Notes: generated from the letters alone by a model not told the origin. DNA of 64,000 bases from Saprospiraceae bacterium (GCA_028279185.1 JANQSS010000173.1:25429-89428), one strand, 5' to 3'. Counted from the first letter of the stretch, positions 9,455 through 18,701 are shown. Numbers and translations are program-made.

Positions 9455-10309
9455 TTACATTTTAGACCATTTTGCGATTGCCTCATCATTAAACTTGACA
9501 TATTGCTTATTACCAGCTTTTTCAGCTAGCGCGCGCGATTGTTTGGCAGTTTCTATTGCTTCTGCGTATTTACCCAGCTGCGCTTCAATCTGTGATTTGG
9601 TGCGAAACATCCAAAATGCATCGTCGCGCATTTCGGTTGCTTTGGTAATCCACTTATGTGCAGTAGCTAAATCTTTCTCTGTATCCATATAATATCGTGC
9701 CGAGCGATAATAGTCATTTGCCGATGGACCATTCATTGTTTTTTCGATTGACGACATGACCATTTTATCCGTACTAAATGTCACCGGAAATCCTACATAT
9801 GTTCGTTCCCAATACATCATTAGTTCAGCTGAATTGGATGTAATATTATTTGTTGCGATTGTAAACGTTTCTATGTCAAAAGGCATTGGTTGAGGCTCAA
9901 CGTCAAATTTAACGGCCACCAAATCATCTTTAAAGTCATCTCCTGGTGTACCCCAATGGTCAGCCTTTTCATAAAATATAATCGTCCAAAGGCTTTCACC
10001 AGGTATTGTATACAGTGCGTATGTGCCTGCTTTAATTTCGTTGCCTCCGACTGTTGCATCGTCACTAAACATGACATCAGTTGAAGCATTAGCTCCCGTG
10101 CGCCACATTTCACCATATGGGACCAGCCCACCGAAAATTTTTCGGCCTTTTACGCCGGGACGTGAGTAATCCACAGAAATCTCCGATAGGCCAACCTTTT
10201 GTGTGAATTTACTGCCGGGACTTGGTGCAGGTGTTTTTACTTGCGCCATCAAACTCGTGACAGTGAAGCAAGTAAACACGAATAACAAAATAGTAAATAA
10301 TCGTTTCAT
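9455..10309 (-). CDS. DUF2911 secreted protein with TPR-like C-terminus
   Basis: A 284-residue protein with a signal peptide (about 1-22, ending AQV). The DUF2911 domain spans about 30-170, with its hallmark segments SVDYSRPGVKGRKIFG, GEMWRTGANAST and AGTYALYTIPG. The final 90 residues are helical and resemble tetratricopeptide repeats. The family is abundant in Bacteroidota and its function is not established. It is followed by the shared terminator at 9404-9433. Confidence 0.85.
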   Translation of the reverse strand: MKRLFTILLFVFTCFTVTSLMAQVKTPAPSPGSKFTQKVGLSEISVDYSRPGVKGRKIFGGLVPYGEMWRTGANASTDVMFSDDATVGGNEIKAGTYALYTIPGESLWTIIFYEKADHWGTPGDDFKDDLVAVKFDVEPQPMPFDIETFTIATNNITSNSAELMMYWERTYVGFPVTFSTDKMVMSSIEKTMNGPSANDYYRSARYYMDTEKDLATAHKWITKATEMRDDAFWMFRTKSQIEAQLGKYAEAIETAKQSRALAEKAGNKQYVKFNDEAIAKWSKM

Positions 10310-10493
10310 AATTTTTGGTTTTTATGTAGGACAAATGATTAGATAAATTGTTTGCTCATCACATATGTCAGAAGGCGTCAATACAATTCGCGGATACTTT
10401 GTGATAGTAGCCGGTTTTCGTACCAAAAAATTAATCCAGGGAATAAGATTAAATAATTGGGTCTAAATACACACTAAGAATCACGAATGCAGG

Positions 10494-11828
10494 TTACTTA
10501 CAGCCGATTTCCTGCCTTGACCTGAAATCGTTATTGGGGAAGCAATTTCCGCTCAAAATTTCAGTTGGTAAATATCGATCCAGGTTTGGATCACGCAATC
10601 CATTATCCAAAAAAGCCTTCAGGTCTGCCTTTTGCCGATCGGAAAGCTGAAGCGGCTTGAACTGTGAAGCGATCTGACGTTCTGGTACACGCGGATTTTC
10701 TGGTAGTGCATCGTTGAAGTAATCGATTACATCTTCCAATGATTGTTTGCTACTTCCATGAAAGAAGAACGGATTGTCGCCGACATTATACAGCTGCGGC
10801 ACTTTAAACTTATAGAAATCTTCAGCATTCCCAGTGAAGCCTCCACGCCCAAAATTCTTTTTATCATTTGGATTTCGATTGTAGGAAGGCTGCATGTCCA
10901 TATCGTTAACGCCAAGTGCAAAAAAGCGATTTGACCCTAAGTTCTTTTCTGAATGGCAAGCCGCACAGTTTCCTTGCTCAAAAAAGACGAGCGCACCGCG
11001 TTTTTCTGATTCCGACATGGCGCTGTAATCCCCTTTTAACCATTCCTGGAAGGGAGCTTTGTCCGCAACTAATGTTCTTAGATAGGCTGATATAGCAAAA
11101 CTCCCCGTGACATCTGAATAACGCTCATTGGCCTCGAAATCAGGAAATGCTTCGTCGAACAACTCTTTATATCCTAACTCAGAGACTACATCTTCGTTAA
11201 TTATCATTCGATGTAACCGAAGGCCTTCGATATTCTGTGTCTCCAATCCCATCATACCCATATGATTCAGCTCTGTTTCAGGAATTGTTTGTCCAAACAC
11301 ATGTTCAAGTTCTTCATTTTCATGGGTGCCTCCAAACTGACCATTCCAAAGTGTATTTGGAACAAAGGCTACGTTCAATACCGAAAGCGGGCGTATGCCT
11401 TGAACATCCAATTCAGATTCATGATACTCCGGATTTTGGAGTCGACCTTCACCATTAATTCCGATGCCAACCCCTCCATCCGCAATTCCTTGCATACTGC
11501 CTGGTTTAAATCCAGCTGAAGGTAAATGACAACTTCCACAAGAATATGTCTGAGTGCCGGACTCATATCGCGCATCTCTCCCAATTCCTGTTTCAAAGAA
11601 CAGCATGTTACCAAGACGAACTTTTGCGGCATTTAGTGGGTTTCTTGACTCTTGCGGGATGGCGTGAAAATCCTCGGCAGAAGGAAGTACAAAATGCTCA
11701 AGCGTACCATCATTTGATGCATTTCGGATGGCTCGAATTAAATCTGTATCCACACTTGTCTCAACTGCGTGTTCAGATTCGCAAGCCCAAATTAGGCTCA
11801 TTAAAATGAAAAATAGAAACCCCCTCAT
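10494..11828 (-). CDS. Di-haem cytochrome c peroxidase / MauG family lipoprotein
   Basis: A 444-residue periplasmic protein with two c-type haem motifs: CGSCH at about 97-101 and CAACH in the C-terminal half, the signature of bacterial di-haem peroxidases and MauG-like enzymes. I use the internal ATG at 11828 because it gives a typical lipoprotein signal (MRGFLFFILM then LIWAC), whereas the longer frame up to 11888 adds a second hydrophobic stretch in an AT-rich leader. Likely hydrogen peroxide reduction or a MauG-type oxidation; substrate not evident. It stands alone between a DUF2911 gene and the MORN-caspase gene. Confidence 0.85.
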   Translation of the reverse strand: MRGFLFFILMSLIWACESEHAVETSVDTDLIRAIRNASNDGTLEHFVLPSAEDFHAIPQESRNPLNAAKVRLGNMLFFETGIGRDARYESGTQTYSCGSCHLPSAGFKPGSMQGIADGGVGIGINGEGRLQNPEYHESELDVQGIRPLSVLNVAFVPNTLWNGQFGGTHENEELEHVFGQTIPETELNHMGMMGLETQNIEGLRLHRMIINEDVVSELGYKELFDEAFPDFEANERYSDVTGSFAISAYLRTLVADKAPFQEWLKGDYSAMSESEKRGALVFFEQGNCAACHSEKNLGSNRFFALGVNDMDMQPSYNRNPNDKKNFGRGGFTGNAEDFYKFKVPQLYNVGDNPFFFHGSSKQSLEDVIDYFNDALPENPRVPERQIASQFKPLQLSDRQKADLKAFLDNGLRDPNLDRYLPTEILSGNCFPNNDFRSRQEIGCK

Positions 11829-11992
11829 GTAAATACTAGTTATGTGACACAAATATATTAATAAAAAATATAATATATATTCGAGCACGACAAATTTACG
11901 ACATTCAAAGGATTGCTACAAAGCTTATTGCGCTTAACGTTCTTCCCAGTGCTGTTTACACGATAGGCATTGTGCTTTCGCTATCCCGAAAA

Positions 11993-13516
11993 TCAATTTC
12001 TGACGATAGCTAAAGGTATATTGGGATCAAAATTGCCGAAAATCAATGGGTTCTGAGCATGATTTGTATACGATCGAACTTCAAGTTGAACATATGTAAA
12101 CAATTCTTGCAACGAAACTATATTATTTCGGTCGACATCGGCTTTACCTCTAAGGCCTAAGATTAAGAAATGGCTAAATATTCCATGACGAAGTCCGCTG
12201 CTTTCAAGCGATACTTCCTCTCCCCTACTTGAAGTCATGAACGCAATTCCATTTGGAGTTTCGGAGAGTGTTTTATAAAAATCTTTCAATTGTGACATTC
12301 CCAGGTTGCGAGAGGCGAGCATACTTCCTGAGTGACAGGCATCTGTAATAACAATTTTATGTTGTGCCCTGCTTTGATTAACTATATTCTTGATATCACC
12401 ATATTTCACGGCGTTGTTGTATCCATCAAAATCCGAAGGGATCATTTTGCCCTCCAAACCGTGACCAGAGTAATATAACAGAACGACATCGTTTTCATCC
12501 GCTTTGTAGAATGTTTGTTGAAGTTTGCTAATTATCTCTTTGCGATTGGCTTGCTCATCGATCAACAATGTAATTTGCTCGTCTGGAATTGCCCCTCCTT
12601 CAGGGCTTTTCAGAAAAGCATATAAGTGGAAGGCGTCATCATCGGTATACTTTAGGGTCGGCATATGATTATACCTGCTCACACCGATAATAACAGCCCA
12701 GATTTTGGTTTCTTCATCATTTTGTACTTCGACGGTTTCCATAGTTAGTGGATGATCTGCTTCCAGCTCTTTTACGGGTCTGCCGTTATCCCAAATTGCG
12801 CCATACGTTCTTCCATTCATATATCGGACCACACCTTCGCCACTGGGCGCATGGTTTTTCCAACCTCCTGTGTAGACATCTCCATTCACGTACTCCACTT
12901 TGCCGCTACCCTCTGGCTGACCATTAAAAAAACTACCTGTGTACACGGTTCCGTCTCTGTACACAAATCGCCCGACTTCATCATGACAACGCAGTTTATT
13001 GCAATCGAGCAGGTCACCTGTCGGATGTTCCATTGTCCTTCCTAAGGTGACGGGTTCGGGTTGGCATTCATTTTTGGGTAAACCAGCCACCCATTCGCCG
13101 TCTGTTACTTGCCCATCACTAGATTTGAAAGTTCCATGTCCATGAAATTTTCCATTTTGAAATTGGCCTTTATAAGAAGACTTACTCGCATATATCAGCT
13201 CTCCATTACCATGGAATTGGTTGTTTTTGAACTCACCCTTATAGAGCAAATTGTCTTCTGAAACAAATGTACCTTCACCATCGCGTTTATGTTTTTTCCA
13301 CTCTCCTTTGTAAATATCCCCATTAGCGAAATGCAGTGTTCCAAAGCCATGGGCCAAATAATTGGCAAACGACCCGATATATCTTGCTCCGCTTGGATAC
13401 CGATACTCTCCCTCACCATTTTGACAGTTGCCGGACACACATTGCGTCAAACTTTTAAACGGGGTAATAAGTAGTATTGTAAAAGACAGCACACCGAATA
13501 CGCATAATCTAGACAT
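11993..13516 (-). CDS. MORN-repeat protein with C-terminal caspase domain
   Basis: A 507-residue protein with a signal peptide (about 1-25), then about seven to eight MORN repeats (roughly 30-255) of the form YxGxxxxxxxHGxGxxxxxxG, interrupted by a cysteine-containing linker. A caspase-like (peptidase C14) domain follows, about 265-505. The catalytic dyad is intact: His352 in YYSGHG and Cys394 in DACHSG. MORN repeats often bind membranes or lipids, so this is probably an exported or membrane-associated Arg/Lys- or Asp-specific protease. Fusions of this kind occur in Bacteroidota and cyanobacteria, with roles mostly untested. No regulator or substrate gene is obvious beside it. Confidence 0.85.
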   Translation of the reverse strand: MSRLCVFGVLSFTILLITPFKSLTQCVSGNCQNGEGEYRYPSGARYIGSFANYLAHGFGTLHFANGDIYKGEWKKHKRDGEGTFVSEDNLLYKGEFKNNQFHGNGELIYASKSSYKGQFQNGKFHGHGTFKSSDGQVTDGEWVAGLPKNECQPEPVTLGRTMEHPTGDLLDCNKLRCHDEVGRFVYRDGTVYTGSFFNGQPEGSGKVEYVNGDVYTGGWKNHAPSGEGVVRYMNGRTYGAIWDNGRPVKELEADHPLTMETVEVQNDEETKIWAVIIGVSRYNHMPTLKYTDDDAFHLYAFLKSPEGGAIPDEQITLLIDEQANRKEIISKLQQTFYKADENDVVLLYYSGHGLEGKMIPSDFDGYNNAVKYGDIKNIVNQSRAQHKIVITDACHSGSMLASRNLGMSQLKDFYKTLSETPNGIAFMTSSRGEEVSLESSGLRHGIFSHFLILGLRGKADVDRNNIVSLQELFTYVQLEVRSYTNHAQNPLIFGNFDPNIPLAIVRN

Positions 13517-13665
13517 GACAGTGGTATTTTATAAACAGAGTGTACGGTTATACTATAGGCTCAAATTTGTATAGAAACTTTTCAAAGCAATAAAATATTG
13601 CCCTATTGGAAAATGCAGTTGGGAATATTAAAGCTTGAAAAATTCAACTAAACTGGGCTTATGTT

Positions 13666-13673
13666 TATCTTTG
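13666..13673 (+). promoter_or_regulatory. -7 promoter box for the DUF4920 gene
   Basis: TATCTTTG matches TAnnTTTG and ends 33 nt before the ATG at 13707. It lies in the divergent intergenic region shared with the MORN-caspase gene. Confidence 0.55.
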
Positions 13674-13706
13674 ACATCGATTAACTGATTTAAAAAACCG
13701 TTATTT

Positions 13707-14192
13707 ATGAAATACTTTTCTTCAATTCTGGCCGGCATGGTTCTATTTACTATCATGTCATGTCAGTCCACAGCTCAAAAAACAACCGATGCCATCCATT
13801 TTGGCGAAAAAATCGACGAAACGGATGCGATATCTGTTGATGCAGCCCTAGCCCAACTTTCGGAAGGAGAGGAAATCGAAACTAAAGTTGTTGGTACGGT
13901 TCTTTCGGTTTGCCAGGTAAAAGGGTGTTGGATGAATTTGGTTTCTGATAATGATGAAAGCAAATCTTTCTTTGTAAAATTCAAGGATTATGAATTTTTT
14001 GTCCCAAAGGACTTATCTGGAAGTAAAGTTGTCGTTGAAGGCAAAGCATACAAAGAGCTTACGACCGTTGATGAATTGAAGCATTATGCCGAGGATGAAG
14101 GTGCGTCACAGGAAGAAATCGACGCTATAACTGAACCAAAAGAGGAATATAAGTTCATGGCCAATGGTGTAAAAATAGTTAAGCGCATTTAA
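13707..14192 (+). CDS. DUF4920 lipoprotein
   Basis: A 161-residue protein with a lipoprotein signal (lipobox near MSCQ, Cys about 19). The central domain has the typical DUF4920 pattern: GTVLSVCQVKGCWMNL with two cysteines six apart, then FFVKFKDYEFFVPKDLSG and VVVEGKAY, resembling an OB-fold. Function is unknown; homologues are small envelope proteins found mainly in Bacteroidota. Confidence 0.82.
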   Translation: MKYFSSILAGMVLFTIMSCQSTAQKTTDAIHFGEKIDETDAISVDAALAQLSEGEEIETKVVGTVLSVCQVKGCWMNLVSDNDESKSFFVKFKDYEFFVPKDLSGSKVVVEGKAYKELTTVDELKHYAEDEGASQEEIDAITEPKEEYKFMANGVKIVKRI

Positions 14193-14283
14193 TGTATTAC
14201 AATAGATTATTCCGTCGTAATACTCTGCCATCTCTTTCTTTTGCACAATTTTGGACTCATAAAGTGCGTCTTTATTCATATTC

Positions 14284-15306
14284 ATGAAATGTCTTCTTAG
14301 CGTCCTGTGCTTTTTGTTTTTCATCAGTACTTATGAAAGTACAAGTGCTCAACCAGAAATCCGTGGTTTAAGCTTCGTCGCACCTCCACAAGCTTTCGAA
14401 AGCAATCCAATGCCCGCGATAGTCGATATCCATGCAAACTACATCGCAGTAATTCCATTTGCATATACGCGCTTGGGAGTACCTTATGTAAACTACAATG
14501 AGTCCGGCTATCAGTGGTGGGGTGAACGACCCGCCGGGATCAGGGAGTCAATACGTTTAGCGCATGAACAAGGCTTAAACGTGATGGTGAAGCCTCAGGT
14601 ATATATACCAGGAAGTTGGCCTGGCGCTTTGACTTTTGGTACTGACGATGATTGGGAAAAGTGGGAAAAGAGTTATGCTGCATATATACTGTCCCTTGCA
14701 AAAATTGCCGAAGAAATGCACGTTGCATCTTTTTGTGTGGGAACGGAATTCAGAATTTCAGTAAATAGCCGTCCTTTTTTCTGGAACAATTTAATCCATG
14801 AAATTCGCAATCTATATTCCGGTAAACTGACATATGCAGCAAATTGGGACGACTATGAAAACGTGCCTTTTTGGTCATTACTCGATTTTATCGGCATAGA
14901 CGCATACTTTCCGCTCAACGAATCGAAAACTCCGGCGATTGAATCGTTATCACGAGTTTGGGATGAAATCATGACTGAATTAAAGAGCTTCTCGAAAAAA
15001 CACAATAAAAAGATTGCCTTCACCGAATTTGGTTATTTATCTGTCGATGGCTGCGCGGGAAAAAATTGGGAACTTGAAAAAAATATTTCATCTCGACAAA
15101 TCAATGAGCTAGGGCAAAGCAATGCCCTGACTGCGCTTTGGACAACCTGCTCCACTTATGATTTTTGGCTAGGAGGATTTTTGTGGAAGTGGTTTCCAAA
15201 CGGAAAAGGACACGAAGGTTATCCTGAGCGCGATTACACTCCACAAAATAAAATAGCGGGTAAAACCGTACGAAATTTATTTCAAGGGTCTACCCCAGTT
15301 AAATGA
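14284..15306 (+). CDS. Secreted TIM-barrel glycoside hydrolase-like protein (GH113/GTA-like)
   Basis: A 340-residue protein with a signal peptide (about 1-23, ending SAQ). The rest matches (beta/alpha)8 glycosidase-like barrels of the GTA/GH113 type: GIRESIRLAHEQGLNVMVKPQV, then the acid/base Glu in GTEF, a YANW strand, IDAYFPL, and the nucleophile Glu in AFTEFGY near the C-terminus. GH113 includes beta-mannanases, but substrate cannot be read from the sequence. It starts 92 nt after the DUF4920 gene and ends at a strong terminator. Confidence 0.78.
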   Translation: MKCLLSVLCFLFFISTYESTSAQPEIRGLSFVAPPQAFESNPMPAIVDIHANYIAVIPFAYTRLGVPYVNYNESGYQWWGERPAGIRESIRLAHEQGLNVMVKPQVYIPGSWPGALTFGTDDDWEKWEKSYAAYILSLAKIAEEMHVASFCVGTEFRISVNSRPFFWNNLIHEIRNLYSGKLTYAANWDDYENVPFWSLLDFIGIDAYFPLNESKTPAIESLSRVWDEIMTELKSFSKKHNKKIAFTEFGYLSVDGCAGKNWELEKNISSRQINELGQSNALTALWTTCSTYDFWLGGFLWKWFPNGKGHEGYPERDYTPQNKIAGKTVRNLFQGSTPVK

Positions 15307-15309
15307 GGA

Positions 15310-15339
15310 CAAAAGACAATTTAGTACAATTGTCTTTTG
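15310..15339 (+). terminator. Intrinsic terminator after the glycosidase gene
   Basis: A perfect 12-bp stem (CAAAAGACAATT / AATTGTCTTTTG) with a 6-nt loop (TAGTAC) starts 4 nt after the stop codon. The stem itself supplies the U-rich 3' side. Confidence 0.75.
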
Positions 15340-15353
15340 CCACTCAATGTAAA

Positions 15354-15430
15354 GTCCTTGCATATAGAAGTGTCTCGAATGTGAAAAATATACCCACCTC
15401 TTTGAATATTTTTTTAGAATTTAACATTTA
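15354..15430 (+). repeat. Diverged direct repeat, copy 1
   Basis: Aligned without gaps to 15641-15717, with roughly 70% identity by hand. Shared blocks are GTCCTTGC, AAGTGTCTCGAA, AAAATAT, CCCAC and a T-rich end running into TTTAACATTT. It is either a duplicated regulatory/small-RNA element or a relic of a family repeat. Confidence 0.6.
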
Positions 15431-15529
15431 ACGGCCCTTAGTTAAATAAAAAACCACCCAATTTTCATCAGGTGGCACCAAAATTATAACGATATGATTG
15501 ACGTCTGCTACAGACTGCTTAAATACGTA

Positions 15530-15594
15530 AAAGGTAAGAGGCGCTATCGAAGAAGTATTGCCTATTATTTAGAAGAGAATGGCCTCTTACCTTT
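15530..15594. repeat. 13-bp inverted repeat with 39-nt loop
   Basis: AAAGGTAAGAGGC at 15530-15542 pairs perfectly with GCCTCTTACCTTT at 15582-15594. It sits midway between the two 77-nt direct repeats and has no T tract that would make it a simple terminator, so a structured RNA is possible. Confidence 0.6.
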
Positions 15595-15640
15595 ACTCGG
15601 TAAAGTCAATTGAATTTGATCTTTGTAACCGAGCTTTAAT

Positions 15641-15717
15641 GTCCTTGCTTAGGTAAGTGTCTCGAACCGTCAAAATATCCCCACGCGATGTGGTATTTTT
15701 TAAAATTTTAACATTTT
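15641..15717 (+). repeat. Diverged direct repeat, copy 2
   Basis: Second copy of the 77-nt repeat, 287 bp downstream of copy 1, same orientation. The conserved blocks fall at identical spacing. Confidence 0.6.
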
Positions 15718-16000
15718 CTTAAGAAATTAAACGTGCTGTCTTTGATTTTCCGGGCGAGCGAATTACTTGCGTCATATTATCCACTCTCAACGACTACACA
15801 GCAACCCTGACTATTTGAAACTTTGTTGGCTGTCGCTTTTCTAGGCTTTACGCAACTTGCTTTGCACAGCCGCATACCGCCTATCATTGTCAATTTAATG
15901 GTGTGAAATTTAGTATGTCAGTTCAAAGTCACATGAAAAGTGGTCTGCGATCAACTCCACTAAGTTAATTTCTGCATATTTGGTAAAAAATAGACTTTTT

Positions 16001-16852
16001 ATGAATCGCGTCCTGATTTCCATTGTCATAATCTTTGCTTTTTCCTCTTTTGTGTTCAGTCAAGGAAATAATTGTGGAAACACCGAACCTGTTCCTATTT
16101 GTCCTACTGACACAGTTCTCTGTATTTATGAATTGTCTGATCCCGTGATAGTTTCAGATAGTTCGAACCTGCCAAACATGGAATTTGCTGTAGTCGATCT
16201 GGGACAAATGGCCACAAATGGATCGGGGCCGGCTATCATTCATGTCAGCCGTAGCAGCAGGTTCAGGCCAATTGACATTGGCATAGACAGTATCACCTCT
16301 TTGCAAATATTTCCAATTGCATATGACTTAGCAGCGATCCAAGAGACAATGGATGATTTACTAAAAGGTACCTTTTTGCCACCCCTCAATTTACCTTGTT
16401 GCGATTTTGCCAGTGATATTTGTGATCAGCTCATGGGGGCCGGTATAAATTGTGGAAGCGATCTAGACAGCCTTGCCCAGGCGTTTGCCTTGTTTAATGC
16501 AGACACCAATGTGCTTTTATCCGTTCAAGATTTTATTGATGGTGTAGATTCAGTCAATATGCAACTTGCTGACCCAATCGTGCCAGCTTCTTGCGGAGGT
16601 GGAGACGAAATCTGTTACGCCTATGGCTCCGCATGTGAGTTTTCTGTTCGACTGCTTGAACCTCTTATTGCGTTTGCGGCTCCGGCCCATGTTTCGGATA
16701 CAGTAGCAGTGGCAGACAATATCCAATCATCTGCGATTGTAAATTCGGGATTGTTCGTAGAATATCTCTTTGGGGTGGAAGTTCTACTCTCAAATGGATT
16801 TGAAACACTCGGAAATAGTGAATTTATAGCAGATCCGAGCGCCTGCGATTGA
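16001..16852 (+). CDS. Secreted cysteine-rich protein of unknown function
   Basis: A 283-residue protein. I start at the ATG at 16001, which gives a clean signal peptide (MNRVLISIVIIFAFSSFVFS then Q); an upstream in-frame TTG adds seven residues and is less likely. The mature part has about eleven cysteines, including C-x5-C spacings at the start, a CC pair and a CD C-terminus, which suggests disulfide bonding outside the cytoplasm. The composition is acidic and low in Lys. No domain recognised. It is isolated: 0.7 kb of non-coding DNA lies before it and the next gene is convergent. Confidence 0.7.
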   Translation: MNRVLISIVIIFAFSSFVFSQGNNCGNTEPVPICPTDTVLCIYELSDPVIVSDSSNLPNMEFAVVDLGQMATNGSGPAIIHVSRSSRFRPIDIGIDSITSLQIFPIAYDLAAIQETMDDLLKGTFLPPLNLPCCDFASDICDQLMGAGINCGSDLDSLAQAFALFNADTNVLLSVQDFIDGVDSVNMQLADPIVPASCGGGDEICYAYGSACEFSVRLLEPLIAFAAPAHVSDTVAVADNIQSSAIVNSGLFVEYLFGVEVLLSNGFETLGNSEFIADPSACD

Positions 16853-16865
16853 CTAATGTGTACTA

Positions 16866-17330
16866 TTAGTCGAAGTACACCATTTTTTTTACGAAGGGGT
16901 GCATTGCGGTATTTTTAACGCGTGCTGATACTTCAATTCGATATTCAGATCTAGCATTTTTAACCTTTTTGGCAACTTCTACGAGCCCCCTTGTGATAAA
17001 ACTCCAATCCGCGTATCGATCCATGTCGGATTTAATCACTCTGAATGGTAATGAAAATTCCAATTGAATAAATTGTTCAGCCGGCACTTCAATTTGTTTA
17101 TCATACTCCATTTCACCGAGTATGTACTCATTGATAAGCTTATTCTTACGTCGCCCTCGTGTATATTTTTCAATAAGTTTTATATCAACATGTTCTACTA
17201 ATTGTTCACGTTTGCTATAAAACAATAGGCTACCGTCAACCGTATCTTTTTTGGGGTCGAGTTTGTCATTTACTTCAATTTCAATCTTAACCCCTTCAAT
17301 CCCAAGCCAATTCTTTATCGTGCCAAACAT
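16866..17330 (-). CDS. Spo0M-like (arrestin-fold) protein
   Basis: A 154-residue protein resembling the N-terminal arrestin-like domain of Spo0M/SpoOM: it begins MFGTIKNWLGIEGVKIEIEV and continues with DTVDGSLLFYSKREQLVEHVDIKLIEKY, then an LEFSLPF strand. In Bacillus, Spo0M influences sporulation and cytoskeleton; in non-sporulating Bacteroidota the role is unknown. It ends 14 nt from the convergent cysteine-rich gene. It may be cotranscribed with the electron-transfer genes upstream, although an 89-nt gap separates them. Confidence 0.72.
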   Translation of the reverse strand: MFGTIKNWLGIEGVKIEIEVNDKLDPKKDTVDGSLLFYSKREQLVEHVDIKLIEKYTRGRRKNKLINEYILGEMEYDKQIEVPAEQFIQLEFSLPFRVIKSDMDRYADWSFITRGLVEVAKKVKNARSEYRIEVSARVKNTAMHPFVKKMVYFD

Positions 17331-17419
17331 TCTATTAACTTATTGCTACAAGAACAGCTTTTTATTCAAACTGTTTTCAATCATTCTACGAGAGATATCT
17401 TTTTTCGGATGTAAGTAAT

Positions 17420-17893
17420 TTAATTAGAGACCAGTAAGTCCTTAACCTCCGGAAACCCCATTGTCCGTAGAACTTGAAGCGACCCAATTGAAAGATCAAC
17501 AAACTTGTCGGATGCTGAAATCAACCCTTTATCGACCTGTTCATTAATATCGTTCCAGTGAACAAACTTTATTTCGCTTCCGCTTAATACAGGAACTGTG
17601 AGTCGATCAAAAAAATTCACATTCATTGTCCGCCCAATACGCTGAAAAAAATGAGACAGTTTATCTTTGCTACAGCCGGTAACATCCGATTTTGTGCTAT
17701 CTGCAGAAATAAGGACAATTCTATCATTCATCCAGATCTGTTGAGCTTTAACTGAACGTCCATGAGCATTCCATGTTTCGAAAAACCTATTTAAATCCGA
17801 TTCAACATTATTTTTTTCATCGGACCCAAGCGTTCTGTCTGCCACAAAAATCCACAATGGGCCATCAACGATATTATCAAAAAACGATTTCAT
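17420..17893 (-). CDS. Conserved Bacteroidota protein linked to the HdrBC-like genes
   Basis: A 157-residue soluble protein with a conserved pattern in its first 80 residues: LWIFVADRTL, FETWNAHGRSVKA, and DVTGCSKDKLSHFFQRIG. Homologues of this length next to paired Fe-S reductase genes are often labelled 'ABC transporter ATPase', but there is no Walker A, Walker B or signature motif here, so that label is not supported. It lies 7 nt after the HdrB-like gene, so the three genes form one transcription unit. Function unknown. Confidence 0.75.
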   Translation of the reverse strand: MKSFFDNIVDGPLWIFVADRTLGSDEKNNVESDLNRFFETWNAHGRSVKAQQIWMNDRIVLISADSTKSDVTGCSKDKLSHFFQRIGRTMNVNFFDRLTVPVLSGSEIKFVHWNDINEQVDKGLISASDKFVDLSIGSLQVLRTMGFPEVKDLLVSN

Positions 17894-17900
17894 TTTTTCC

Positions 17901-18692
17901 TTACGGTTTGTCTATGTTTTGAATAATCAATTCTGCCAGATCATACACCATAACGTCCTCATGTTTTTCCGCTTCTTTAACCCCGTCGGTCATCATTGTC
18001 AAACAAAAAGGGCAATTTACCGCAATGACATCTGCACCTGTGTCCAATGCTTCGGTTACACGTTCTTGATTTATCCTTTTCTCCCCTTTCTCATCTTCCT
18101 TGAACATCTGCGCTCCACCTGCTCCACAACAAAGACCTGTTGTTCGGTTTCGCTTCATTTCAACAATGTCAATATTTAATTGTTTGAGCACGTCTCGGGG
18201 TACTTCATATACACCATTAACGCGACCTAGATAACAGGAATCGTGATAAGTGACTGTCTTACCATTCTTCGTACTATTTTCAAGTTGGATTTTACCTTCA
18301 GCCAATAGCTTCTTTATGAATTGCGTATGATGAACAACTTCGTACGTACCACCGAGTTTTGGATATTCATTTTTGAGCGTGTTTAAACAATGTGGACAAG
18401 TCGTAATTATTTTTTTTATTTCATATCCGTTCAGTGTTTCAATGTTCATCTGAGCCAGCATTTGAAATAAAAATTCATTTCCGGCACGACGAGCCGGGTC
18501 TCCACAACATCCCTCCTCATTGCCAAGGATAGCATAATTGACTTTGGCGCGTTCAAGAATTTGTGTCATAGCTATTGATACCTTCTGGGCTCGAGCATCA
18601 TAGCTGCCGGCACATCCCACCCAAAAAATATATTCAGGTGCCTCACCTGAAGCAAGTAATTCGGCTAATTCTGGAATAGACATATTATCCAT
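17901..18692 (-). CDS. HdrB-like (Fe-S)-binding protein with two CCG domains
   Basis: A 263-residue protein with two CCG (cysteine-rich) domains as in heterodisulfide reductase subunit B, GlpC and LutA. Cluster-binding cysteines are seen in WVGCAGSYD, EEGCCGDPARRAG, TTCPHCLNT, DSCYLGR, LCCGAGGAQMF and NCPFC. It probably accepts electrons from the membrane-bound partner encoded just upstream and passes them to a soluble acceptor, or the reverse. Its start lies 9 nt from the end of the upstream gene. Confidence 0.87.
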   Translation of the reverse strand: MDNMSIPELAELLASGEAPEYIFWVGCAGSYDARAQKVSIAMTQILERAKVNYAILGNEEGCCGDPARRAGNEFLFQMLAQMNIETLNGYEIKKIITTCPHCLNTLKNEYPKLGGTYEVVHHTQFIKKLLAEGKIQLENSTKNGKTVTYHDSCYLGRVNGVYEVPRDVLKQLNIDIVEMKRNRTTGLCCGAGGAQMFKEDEKGEKRINQERVTEALDTGADVIAVNCPFCLTMMTDGVKEAEKHEDVMVYDLAELIIQNIDKP

Positions 18693-18701
18693 ACGTAGTT
18701 A

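Larger units (their letters stand above)
15340..16000. other. 661-bp intergenic region with repeats and a hairpin, no gene seen
   Basis: No credible ORF. It holds two diverged 77-nt direct repeats and a long-stem hairpin between them, listed separately. The last 280 bp before the next gene show no recognisable promoter box. Confidence 0.6.

Noticed and set aside
17420..17893. ABC transporter ATPase, the label often given to relatives of this protein
   Set aside because: No Walker A, Walker B or ABC signature in the 157 residues.
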